From Planctomycetaceae bacterium (lineage in GTDB: Bacteria; Planctomycetota; Planctomycetia; Pirellulales; Pirellulaceae): a stretch of 34,597 bases of DNA. The notes under the pieces were generated by a model, which searched no databases, was not told the DNA's origin, and saw nothing but the letters and a program-made list of their open reading frames with translations. The stretch covers positions 1 through 34,597 of the forward strand of contig WFWZ01000170.1 of assembly GCA_015490875.1 (NCBI GenBank), read 5' to 3'. Positions 1 through 6,971 of this stretch are shown piece after piece; position 1 is the first letter of the stretch; the number at the start of each line of letters is the position of its first letter. The translations under genes were made by a program, and so were the position numbers.

Positions 1-247
1 ACTCGAGCACGCTATTGATGACTGTCAACTCTTGAGCTTCGCGTAGTTCTTCCTCGTTGATGATGCCGTTTTTCCACAGCCAATGGGCGACCTCACACCA
101 ATGCCATTGCGGGGCGCTACCGGTGACATTGCACGCTGGTGCAGGAAAGCCGCCCGGACCACGGCGGCCCGTAATATAATATCGTGTCGACCTGTCCGGC
201 GCCGTCCAGTCCGTAGAATGCCACGGGAAGCATGGTCGCGTCTTATC
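1..247 (-). pseudogene. Truncated HTH/DNA-binding-like protein remnant, runs off left edge
   Basis: The minus-strand frame read from 247 downward is open to the window edge. It encodes a stretch around TGRRGPGGFPAP followed by WHWCEVAHWLWKNG and EEELREAQELTVINS. I recall this pattern (GPGGFPxP, then a W-x-W-x-EVAxWL helix, then an ELxxxNxxLE tail) from small actinobacterial and planctomycete HTH-type DNA-binding proteins. That is memory of a family pattern, not a search result. No ATG, GTG or TTG start precedes the conserved part in this frame, and the expected recognition helices upstream of the GPGGF block are missing. The N-terminus therefore looks lost or shifted. A 39-codon ORF from the ATG at 233 covers the same DNA in another frame and has no recognisable pattern. 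I read this as a decayed fragment whose 3' end lies outside the window. Confidence 0.4.
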
Positions 248-629
248 CCCCAGCGGGCGGTTCCCAAAGTTCGACTTTGTTGCCTTCGGGATCGATGACC
301 CAGGCAAACTTGCCGAAGTCGGACTCGTCGATCTTCTCCAGCACGTTGCAGCCCTCCGCTTTCAGCGCAGCGACGAGCGCGTGAAGGTCGTCGACACGGT
401 AGTTGATCATGAACGACGCCTGGCTCGGAGCAAACGACTCATCCTCCTCGGACATGACGGACCAGGCGGTCGTTCCGCCCGCGGGGTTGCCATCCGCGTC
501 TGCCCAAGTGAACGCGGCACCGCCCCACTCCTGGACATCGATCCCGAGGTGACGCTGGTACCAAGCCCGCAGCGCGGGAGCGTCCTTTGCTTTGAAAAAG
601 ATGCCGCCGATCCCGGTGACTCGCCTCAT
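243..629 (-). CDS. VOC-superfamily (glyoxalase/bleomycin-resistance fold) protein
   Basis: This is a 128-residue protein of the vicinal oxygen chelate fold. It opens with RRVTGIGGIFFKAKDAPAL followed by a WYxxHLG helix, has a central FMINYRVDDL strand, and ends VIDPEGNKVELWEPP. The closing DPEGNKVELWE is the hallmark of the C-terminal beta-alpha-beta module of glyoxalase-like proteins and supplies the metal-ligand Glu. The start at 629 is chosen because TTGGAGG lies just upstream. The frame is open to 713, but the extra residues are not family-like. Members act as lyases, isomerases, dioxygenases or drug-binding proteins, so the substrate cannot be inferred. It sits between a decayed HTH fragment and a toxin-antitoxin-like pair, all on the minus strand, which suggests an accessory patch. 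Confidence 0.85.
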   Translation of the reverse strand: MRRVTGIGGIFFKAKDAPALRAWYQRHLGIDVQEWGGAAFTWADADGNPAGGTTAWSVMSEEDESFAPSQASFMINYRVDDLHALVAALKAEGCNVLEKIDESDFGKFAWVIDPEGNKVELWEPPAGG

Positions 630-766
630 GAGGGCCTCCAATGAGTGGTTCGTGTGAGGGCGTCCTGTTCCTGTTGCGAGCAGTGACGCCGACGCGAAGG
701 GTAGTGAAAACAACGGGATCGAGCAGTAGTGATTCTTGCTAACTGTTCGCTCGTCCTATTGCGCCG

Positions 767-985
767 CTATGGACGCTGCACGGGGCGCAGCTCGTAAATT
801 TGACCATATTTCGCTGCTGATTCCAAATCACCTCGACGAATAGCCTCCCTTACATTATCCAGTCTAGAGGCATCCTCAACGCTGAGATAAGGTGACCAAC
901 CAGTGTCGTCTTCTTGCAACTCAACTTCTACTTCAGCCACGTATCGGCCTTCATGGACATACTTGGTCTTCTTTCGACGTTTCAT
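767..985 (-). CDS. Small acidic partner (putative antitoxin) of the DUF4258 protein
   Basis: This is a 72-residue protein with a basic N-terminus (MKRRKKTKYVHEG), an acidic central strand (YVAEVEVELQEDD) and GWSPYLSVEDASRLD followed by a helix rich in charges. Its ATG lies one base after the stop codon of the upstream DUF4258 gene, and its AGGAG ribosome-binding site lies inside the last codons of that gene. The two are therefore almost certainly co-translated. Short proteins with the KYVHEGxYVAEV...GWSPYLSxEDAxxLD pattern commonly follow DUF4258 genes, from memory of the family. The antitoxin role is inference from gene pairing and size. It has no recognisable DNA-binding domain. Confidence 0.75.
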   Translation of the reverse strand: MKRRKKTKYVHEGRYVAEVEVELQEDDTGWSPYLSVEDASRLDNVREAIRRGDLESAAKYGQIYELRPVQRP

Positions 986-986
986 G

Positions 987-1307
987 TTACCGTCTCCTTA
1001 TGAAGGCCTCATCCCATCGCTCGGGATCAGGCCGATAGGCAGTAATCAGAACTGCTGGCTTATCATGCCCTCTCGGAATCCCCCACACAACGTGAATCGG
1101 CTGCCCTAGCCTATCCCGTTGTAACACCAGAACACACGGGCCCTTGGGATAGCTCGGATACTCTTCAATGACCTGAGCATCTACGATACCATCGATCACC
1201 TCTTTCGCCGTCAAACCATCCTCAGCCAACTCGTCGTATCCGTGCTCAGATATCCGGACGTCTCCGGCGCTTACCAATAGGCGCAGCTTCTCAATGAACT
1301 GACTCAC
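987..1307 (-). CDS. DUF4258 protein (putative RelE/BrnT-like toxin)
   Basis: This is a 106-residue protein beginning SQFIEKLRLLVSAGDVRISEHGYDEL. It has the DUF4258 order: an R-x-S-x-H-x-x-x-x-x-x-x-x-D core, an AxxVIDGI..AQVIEEYP segment, then GPCVLVLQRD, HVVWGIP and VLITAYRPDPERW. DUF4258 proteins are related in fold to RelE/BrnT-type ribonuclease toxins and their VITAYxPD C-terminus is characteristic. I chose the GTG at 1307 because GGGGGAG lies eight bases upstream. The frame is open to 1520, but that extension reads as noise and overlaps a structured repeat. The stop codon is followed after one base by the start of the small partner gene, so the pair forms a two-gene operon with the toxin-like gene first. 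Confidence 0.8.
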   Translation of the reverse strand: MSQFIEKLRLLVSAGDVRISEHGYDELAEDGLTAKEVIDGIVDAQVIEEYPSYPKGPCVLVLQRDRLGQPIHVVWGIPRGHDKPAVLITAYRPDPERWDEAFIRRR

Positions 1308-1741
1308 ACCTGCTCCCCCTGTTCGATGTCGCGTTTCTAACGGCAGAACGAGCGAGGTCACCGGGCTCAGACGCGGGACTCCCACGTTGTATTGCGTCCG
1401 GCTTCGCCGCTCCGATACACCGTTTGTCTTCGTCGAGGTTGCAAGCGAGGACGATCTGACTCCCAAAGCGGTGGTCATCCGAAAGTGGACATATGCGCGG
1501 CAACTCGCGGGCGTTTGCAATGAGCCTGCAATTCAGTGGCACTAGGTATTGTATTCTCGCTACCGCGGTAGCGGCAAGCGGAGTGACCTTCCCCGCCGTT
1601 TGTCCGCGAGTTGTTCTCCTCTCGTTCGATGCCTGCTTCTCCCCGACTTCCCATGATCGCAAGACAAGGCGACAATAGACTCCCAATCACCGTCGATTCC
1701 TCCCGCGGCACTTATGCCCGCTAACCCCCTCCACCACAGCC
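1308..1741. other. Intergenic stretch between TA-like pair and sulfatases
   Basis: This 434-base stretch has several overlapping short frames on both strands with no family-like protein and no convincing ribosome-binding sites. The part nearest the toxin-like gene contains the structured repeat annotated separately (1331-1431). The rest should hold promoters for the minus-strand pair and the plus-strand sulfatases, but I see no clear -35/-10 match. Confidence 0.5.
1331..1431 (-). repeat. Structured intergenic element, possibly attC-like
   Basis: Read on the minus strand, this 100-base segment has nested imperfect inverted repeats. The outer arms are AACGG near 1425 and CCGTT near 1340. Inner arms are CGGAGC and GAGCCCGG, with a small hairpin CGGC-GAA-GCCG and a GACGC/GCGTC pair between them. 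The outer right arm contains GTTAGAA, close to the GTTRRRY core of integron attC sites, while the left GACAAAC is a poorer match to RYYYAAC. The layout resembles an attC fold and also recalls interspersed elements I remember from Rhodopirellula-type genomes. No integrase is in the window. Confidence 0.35.
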
Positions 1742-3487
1742 ATGATGCTCACGCCACGCCACCTCCTGACACGGATGCTCGGTCTCCTTCTTTGCCTGGT
1801 CGCGCCCTGCCTCATGGGCGCCCAACCAAGTCCTTCCGGTGCCGACGCCCAGCCGTCCTCTGCTTCCTCCACCGATACGCACCGGCGACCGAACATCGTT
1901 TTGATCATGGCCGACGACATGGGCTTTTCCGACATTGGATGTTACGGCGGAGAAATCGCGACGCCCCACCTGGACCGACTCGCGGCGGGCGGTCTCCGCT
2001 TCACGCAGTTTTACAATACGGCGCGCTGCTGTCCCACCCGCGCCTCGCTCCTCACCGGACTCTACCCCCACCAAGCCGGCGTGGGACACATGATGCAAGA
2101 CCGAGGCCAGCCGGGGTACCGCGGAGATCTCAACCGCCGCTGCATCACGATCGCCCAAGCCCTCAAGCGTGCCGGCTATGCCACGTACATGACCGGCAAA
2201 TGGCACGTCACTCGCCATACGGCGCCCAACGGGCCGAAACACAACTGGCCGCTGCAACGCGGATTCGATCGATTTTACGGAACGATCACCGGAGCCGGCA
2301 GCTTTTACGATCCGGCTACGCTCGTGCGCAACAATACGATGATCACGGTCGCCAACGATCCGGAGTACCGGCCACGACGGTATTACTACACGACGGCAAT
2401 CAGTGATCAGGCGTCCCGGTTCATCCGCGAACATTTCCAAGAAAGTGCCGAGCGTCCTTTTTTCTTGTATGTGGCGTTCACGGCCGCTCACTGGCCCATG
2501 CATGCTTTCGAAGAGGATATCGCTCCCTACCATGGCCGTTACGACAAAGGATACGGTCCGGTGCGCCAGGCGCGCTTCGAGCGTCTCAAGAAGCTCGGGC
2601 TGATTCACGAAAACTGGACCCTGTCGCCTCAAGCAGAGTCGTGGTCGGCGGTCGAGAACCGCCGGTGGGAAGCCCGGTGCATGGAAGTCTACGCCGCCAT
2701 GGTCAGCGCCATGGACCGAGGCGTCGGCCAGATCCTCCAGACGCTCGAATCGGCCGGGCAACTCGACAACACGCTCGTGGTCTACCTCCAAGACAACGGA
2801 GGTTGCGCGGAAACGGTGGGACGCCGCGGCCGCGGAACCCCCCGTCCCCGCTATCCGACCGTGCCTCCTTTGGATGCCCATTTCCTGCAACGGGCCATCA
2901 TCCCCAAGCAGACTCGAGACGGCTTCCCCGTACGTCAAGGAGTCGGCGTCATGCCGGGCCCCCCAGATACCTACGTCGCCTACGGTCGCGGATGGGCCAA
3001 TGTCTCCAACACGCCGTTTCGCGAATACAAACATTGGGTCCATGAGGGCGGTATTTCAACGCCGTTGATCGTGCACTGGCCGGCGCGCATCACCCAACGG
3101 GGCGCTCTGGTGGCCGACGTCGGCCACCTCATCGACCTGATGCCCACGTTCCTGGACGCGGCCGGTGCCCAGTACCCCGACCAATGGAATGGCGAGCCGT
3201 TGACTCCTCTCCCCGGCAAAAGCCTTTTGCCGGTCTTTACGGGCGGACACCTCGAGCCTCGTCCCATCTTTTGGGAACACGAAGGAAACCGGGCGGTACG
3301 TCTGGGCCGTTGGAAGATCGTCGCCAAGGGAGCCAAGGGGCCCTGGGAACTGTATGATATGGAGACCGACCGCACCGAAATGCACAATCTGGCCGCCGAA
3401 GAGCCTGAACGAGTCGCCGAGATGGCAAGAATGTGGCAGAAGTGGGCCGAAGAGGCTCAGGTTCTTCCGCTGCTCAAGCGAAAATGA
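1742..3487 (+). CDS. Arylsulfatase A-family sulfatase, exported
   Basis: This is a 581-residue sulfatase expected to hydrolyse sulfate esters, likely of marine or mucin polysaccharides, outside the cytoplasm. Residues 1-28 form a signal peptide (LLTRMLGLLLCLVAPCLMGA). The mature protein starts with the classic RPNIVLIMADDMGFSDIGCYG block (metal-binding D58-D59). The modification motif CCPTRASLLTG follows with C96 in the C-x-P-x-R position, the residue converted to formylglycine. Further active-site blocks are TGKWH and LQDNGG. The C-terminus has the usual WELYDMETDRTEMHNLA sulfatase ending. Two consecutive ATGs (1742, 1745) could start it, and neither has a strong ribosome-binding site. Its stop overlaps an alternative ATG (3484) of the next sulfatase gene, so the two are likely co-expressed. 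The substrate cannot be deduced. Confidence 0.95.
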   Translation: MMLTPRHLLTRMLGLLLCLVAPCLMGAQPSPSGADAQPSSASSTDTHRRPNIVLIMADDMGFSDIGCYGGEIATPHLDRLAAGGLRFTQFYNTARCCPTRASLLTGLYPHQAGVGHMMQDRGQPGYRGDLNRRCITIAQALKRAGYATYMTGKWHVTRHTAPNGPKHNWPLQRGFDRFYGTITGAGSFYDPATLVRNNTMITVANDPEYRPRRYYYTTAISDQASRFIREHFQESAERPFFLYVAFTAAHWPMHAFEEDIAPYHGRYDKGYGPVRQARFERLKKLGLIHENWTLSPQAESWSAVENRRWEARCMEVYAAMVSAMDRGVGQILQTLESAGQLDNTLVVYLQDNGGCAETVGRRGRGTPRPRYPTVPPLDAHFLQRAIIPKQTRDGFPVRQGVGVMPGPPDTYVAYGRGWANVSNTPFREYKHWVHEGGISTPLIVHWPARITQRGALVADVGHLIDLMPTFLDAAGAQYPDQWNGEPLTPLPGKSLLPVFTGGHLEPRPIFWEHEGNRAVRLGRWKIVAKGAKGPWELYDMETDRTEMHNLAAEEPERVAEMARMWQKWAEEAQVLPLLKRK

Positions 3488-3543
3488 CCCCACCTACACC
3501 ATGCTGCGCACCATCCGACCTGCTTACTCGAGGAACACCCATC

Positions 3544-5010
3544 ATGCTGTGCCACCGACATGTCATCGCTGTTCTCGCTTTGCTCTTGCTCGTATCGACC
3601 TCCGTGGTGCCGCGAGTTGCGCAGGCTGAGCCTTCCGAGTCGTACTCAAAGCAACGCCCCAACATCTTGTTCATTGCCGTCGACGACTTGCGTCCCGAGT
3701 TGCACTGCTACGGTGCGTCGCACATCGTCTCTCCGAACATCGATCGGCTGGCTCGCACGGGAGTCCGCTTCGACATGGCCTATTGCATGGTTTCGGTGTG
3801 CGGTGCTTCGCGAGCTTCACTCATGACGGGCATCCGACCGACGCCTCGGCGCTTCACCAGTTACCTCACTCGAGCAGACAAGGATGCTCCGGGCATCAAG
3901 ACGATGAACACGCACTTCCGGCAACACGGCTACTACACCGTGTCGCTCGGCAAGATCTTCCATGTTCCGGCCGACAATGCCGACGGCTGGTCGGAAAAGC
4001 CCTGGCGGCCTTCGGGCGTGCCGCCGTATCGCCTTGAGGAGAACATGCGATTGCACCGGCAGCGCCAGCGGCAACATCGTCGCAAGCGGGGACCACCTTA
4101 CGAAGCGGCCGACGTTCCGGATGAAGCGTATGCGGATGGGCAGTTGGCCCAGCACGCCGTCGACGTCCTCGAGCGGCTTGCGAAACGTGACGAACCTTTC
4201 TTCCTTGCCGTCGGCTTCTTCAAACCGCACCTTCCGTTCGTCGCGCCCAAGAAATACTGGGACCTGTACGACTTTGAGACCATCGACTTGCCCCCCAACC
4301 ATGAGGCTCCCAAAGATGCCCCGGCCGTATCGCTTCACAACTCGGGCGAACTGCGTGCCTACGCCGGTGTCCCGGCCAAAGGGCCGATACCTCGCGAGTT
4401 GGCACGGCGCCTCATCCACGGCTATTACGCTTGTGTCAGTTATACCGACGCGCAGATCGGAAAGGTGCTTGCGGCACTGGAGCGCCTCGGACTCGACGAG
4501 AACACGATCGTCGTCCTATGGTCGGATCACGGGTGGAATCTGGGCGAACATGGTCTGTGGTGCAAGCACTGCTGCTATGAAACTTCGATGCGCATTCCGC
4601 TGATCGTTCGAGCTCCGGGGAAGCAGCAAGGAGTCTCCAGCTTCGCCCTCGTCGAAACGATCGATCTGTATCCGACACTTTGTGAAGCTGCGGGATTGCC
4701 GCTGCCCCAGCATCTCGAAGGGAAAAGCTTCCTCGGACTTCTCGACGACCCGAAAGCCGCTCACAAGAGCGCGGCCGTCGGGCGTTATGGTCGTGGCGAC
4801 ACGATCCGGACGCACCGATATCGCTTCACGGAGTATCGAAACGGGCAAGGCAAGCTGCTCGGGACGATGCTCTACAATCACGTGGACGATCCGGACGAGA
4901 CGGTCAATATTGTCAAACAACCGGAGCTGGCGGAAACCGTGGCCGAACTGGCTAAGCAACTTTCTCAGATCAAGGGAAAGGACGAGACGGTCACAGCAGA
5001 ATCCAAATGA
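3544..5010 (+). CDS. Iduronate-2-sulfatase-like sulfatase, exported
   Basis: This is a 488-residue sulfatase of the iduronate-2-sulfatase-like group. A signal peptide occupies residues 1-27 (VIAVLALLLLVSTSVVPRVAQA). The block RPNILFIAVDDLRPELHCYG follows, with D47-D48 as metal ligands. The modification motif is VCGASRASLMTG with C86, so the usual proline is replaced by alanine (C-x-A-x-R). VVLWSDHGWNLGEHGLWCKHCCYE is typical of this subgroup. The frame is open further upstream, including an ATG at 3484 overlapping the previous stop. I prefer 3544 because GAGGA lies ten bases upstream and the signal peptide begins directly there. The gene ends 20 bases inside the convergent membrane-protein gene. 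It probably works with the sulfatase upstream on sulfated glycans; this is inferred from adjacency. Confidence 0.93.
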   Translation: MLCHRHVIAVLALLLLVSTSVVPRVAQAEPSESYSKQRPNILFIAVDDLRPELHCYGASHIVSPNIDRLARTGVRFDMAYCMVSVCGASRASLMTGIRPTPRRFTSYLTRADKDAPGIKTMNTHFRQHGYYTVSLGKIFHVPADNADGWSEKPWRPSGVPPYRLEENMRLHRQRQRQHRRKRGPPYEAADVPDEAYADGQLAQHAVDVLERLAKRDEPFFLAVGFFKPHLPFVAPKKYWDLYDFETIDLPPNHEAPKDAPAVSLHNSGELRAYAGVPAKGPIPRELARRLIHGYYACVSYTDAQIGKVLAALERLGLDENTIVVLWSDHGWNLGEHGLWCKHCCYETSMRIPLIVRAPGKQQGVSSFALVETIDLYPTLCEAAGLPLPQHLEGKSFLGLLDDPKAAHKSAAVGRYGRGDTIRTHRYRFTEYRNGQGKLLGTMLYNHVDDPDETVNIVKQPELAETVAELAKQLSQIKGKDETVTAESK

Positions 5011-5359
5011 GCCACAGCCATGGCAGCAGACCGATGCCGATCGCGGTCCACTCGACTGCTGGAGGCGGCCGGTCAGCGCGAGCTTTTCGCACGACCGGAA
5101 TCAGCGCCAGCGTGACGGTACCCGTAATGACTGCCGTCAAGAGCAGATAACGCGATACGGCCAGAAACATCCCTCCAGACAGAACCGAATGGAGTGACGC
5201 TGTCACGGCGGCCACGACCAGTGCGAGGGCGGTGGCCAGGGTCGCCAGCATCCATCCCACGGTTACCGCCAGCGAACGGGGAGACTCTTCCTTCGGTTGA
5301 TCCGACCGCGGTTTCTGTTTTCCCCCGGAACGGTTCTTTCGGTTTCGTCGTTTTGCCAC
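4991..5359 (-). CDS. Small three-helix membrane protein with basic N-terminus
   Basis: This is a 122-residue protein of unknown function. The N-terminal 30 residues are strongly basic (AKRRNRKNRSGGKQKPR). Three hydrophobic segments follow: one around VGWMLATLATALALVVAAV, one around YLLLTAVITGTVTLALIPVV, and a C-terminal one around IGIGLLPWLWLIWILL. The positive N-terminus predicts an N-in topology. I chose the GTG at 5359 because GAGGA lies seven bases upstream. A GTG at 5383 is also in frame but has no ribosome-binding site. The stop codon lies inside the last codons of the convergent sulfatase gene (20-base overlap). A possible -10 (TATACT, minus strand) sits at 5428-5433. I do not recognise a domain family. 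Confidence 0.75.
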   Translation of the reverse strand: MAKRRNRKNRSGGKQKPRSDQPKEESPRSLAVTVGWMLATLATALALVVAAVTASLHSVLSGGMFLAVSRYLLLTAVITGTVTLALIPVVRKARADRPPPAVEWTAIGIGLLPWLWLIWILL

Positions 5360-5780
5360 GATCGGTTCCTCGATTGCGTTCACGCGGAAGCACCGTTCGA
5401 GCTGGTGTCACCACTACACGTGCGGCCAGTATAACCGTCACCATCGTGGCAGACGGCCCGGGGATTTGCCAAGAGGCCGAACGTGACCTAGGTTTTCCGG
5501 TGACGGCACTCCCGTTGGTCTTCTCTGGGAGAGCCATGCCAGTCTGGACTTTGTTCTCGCTTGCCAGCAGCGATAGCTGTTCGGGCCTTTTCGCGAGGGT
5601 CGGACGACGGACCTCTCTATCAAGGGGCCGTATCGCCTGCCGGGGAACTGAGCGAGATCCGAGTCAGTCTGGTTAATGAATTCGCCTTATCCAAAACGAG
5701 CCGCAGGGAATCAAAGGCGTTCTCCTGTCGGCCCGATATCGATTCATCCGATCTCATCCGAAACATCCAGCAGGTGTCCC
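5360..5780. other. Divergent intergenic stretch before coiled-coil gene
   Basis: This stretch is about 420 bases between two divergently oriented genes. It must hold the promoters of both. I see one weak minus-strand -10 (TATACT at 5428-5433) and no convincing protein in any frame. The plus-strand frame of the coiled-coil gene is open back to an ATG at 5676, but that extension reads as noise. Confidence 0.5.
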
Positions 5781-6848
5781 GTGCTCACAACCGAATCGAC
5801 TTCTCAGCAGTGGCAGGGAATTCAAGCCACGGCGCGCGAGTTCCGCCAGTCGTATCATCGTTTCGAAACCTATCTCGATGACCTTTTCCAGGAACTCGAT
5901 GTGCTCCGCCAGGAGTATGCGAGGAAACTGGGGGAACTCGACGCCGAACGGCGCAAAGGGCGAGAAGCCGAAGAGCAGCTTGCTCAGCAACGAGAACTCA
6001 CCAGTCGCCTGACCCATGATCTCGAGCAAAACGAGGCGCAATTAGCGCAACTTCAGGCACAGCTCGAGCAGGTGCAACGCGATTGGACCGAGGCTCAAGA
6101 GCGATTTGAGTCCCTCGGCCACGAACGGGACGACGCTCACCAGCGACTCGAGTCGTTGCAAGAGGAAGCCGATCGGTTCCGGGAGGAACTCGATCAACTT
6201 CGGGAAGACCGCGAGTCGGCCGAGAAACAACTGGCGGAGTGGCGTTCCAAGTACGAGGAGGCGGAACGAGCTCGAGCGGAAGCCGAAGAGGCGCGGCAGC
6301 AGGCGGAAGAAGCGCGGGAAGCTGCCGAGCGAGCCCATCGGCAATTGCAAGCTGAGTGGGAACAGAAGTCCGAAGAGGACTCGTCGGAGCCATGGCAGCA
6401 GCAGGTGGAGGAACTCGAACAGCAGAACGCCGAGCTTCGGGAACTCGTAGCGTCGCTCCGGGAGCAGCTCGAACAAGCCGCGGCCGCAAGTGACGAGGAA
6501 AGTCCCGAGGTCCGCGAACTGGAGGTGCTTCGGTGGGAGCGGGATGAACTCGCCGAGGAACTCGAGCGGGTACGGAGCCGCGCTGCCGACCTTGAAGCTC
6601 AACTGACGACTCAGCGCGAGGAACTCGACGAACAAAACGCCAGCTTGACTCGAGAGCTAAGAGAACTGCGCGAGTTGGTTCAATCGGCGGCTGCGGCTCA
6701 GCATGCTCCCCAGCACGCGGCTCCCGCACCACGGACTGCCGCGGTGGCTGCGGCGCCTCGCCCCGACGAACACGTGGTCAATTCCGTGATGGCTCAGTTC
6801 GCCAAGTTGCAGCGCGACGCAAGGAAGCGCCGCAACCAGGCATCCTGA
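5781..6848 (+). CDS. Long coiled-coil protein (planctomycete-type, unknown role)
   Basis: This is a 355-residue, highly charged protein. Residues about 10-45 (WQGIQATAREFRQSYHRFETYLDDLF region) form a short N-terminal helical segment. Residues about 40-310 are an almost unbroken heptad pattern dominated by E, Q, R, A and L, typical of a dimeric coiled coil. An Ala/Pro-rich linker (about 315-335, HAPQHAAPAPRTAAVAAAP) leads to a conserved-looking terminal helix VVNSVMAQFAKLQRDARKRR, which may be a docking motif. The start is uncertain. I take the GTG at 5781; an ATG at 5676 is in frame without a ribosome-binding site. A hairpin terminator lies ten bases after the stop. The gene points in the same direction as the FGE-domain/GTPase/GAP1-like genes downstream and could belong to that system, but the terminator argues against simple co-transcription. 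Confidence 0.75.
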   Translation: MLTTESTSQQWQGIQATAREFRQSYHRFETYLDDLFQELDVLRQEYARKLGELDAERRKGREAEEQLAQQRELTSRLTHDLEQNEAQLAQLQAQLEQVQRDWTEAQERFESLGHERDDAHQRLESLQEEADRFREELDQLREDRESAEKQLAEWRSKYEEAERARAEAEEARQQAEEAREAAERAHRQLQAEWEQKSEEDSSEPWQQQVEELEQQNAELRELVASLREQLEQAAAASDEESPEVRELEVLRWERDELAEELERVRSRAADLEAQLTTQREELDEQNASLTRELRELRELVQSAAAAQHAPQHAAPAPRTAAVAAAPRPDEHVVNSVMAQFAKLQRDARKRRNQAS

Positions 6849-6857
6849 GGAAACGAC

Positions 6858-6885
6858 GCACCGTCCATCAGCCGGTGCAACTTTT
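6858..6885 (+). terminator. Intrinsic terminator after coiled-coil gene
   Basis: A perfect six-base-pair stem (GCACCG at 6858-6863 with CGGTGC at 6873-6878) closes a nine-base loop and is followed by AACTTTT. The T-run is short, so termination may be partial. It lies directly after the stop codon at 6848 and 87 bases before the next gene. Confidence 0.5.
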
Positions 6886-6971
6886 CAGCGGTCCCACTGG
6901 CGCACAATACGCCGTCGGACCTGTGGATACCATAGGGAACGAATCGACAAACTAAAAGGAGACCGCTCAAG

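Noticed and set aside
1721..3043. 440-codon minus-strand open frame
   Set aside because: It lies opposite the first sulfatase, whose frame has the full catalytic motif set. The minus translation has no domain pattern.
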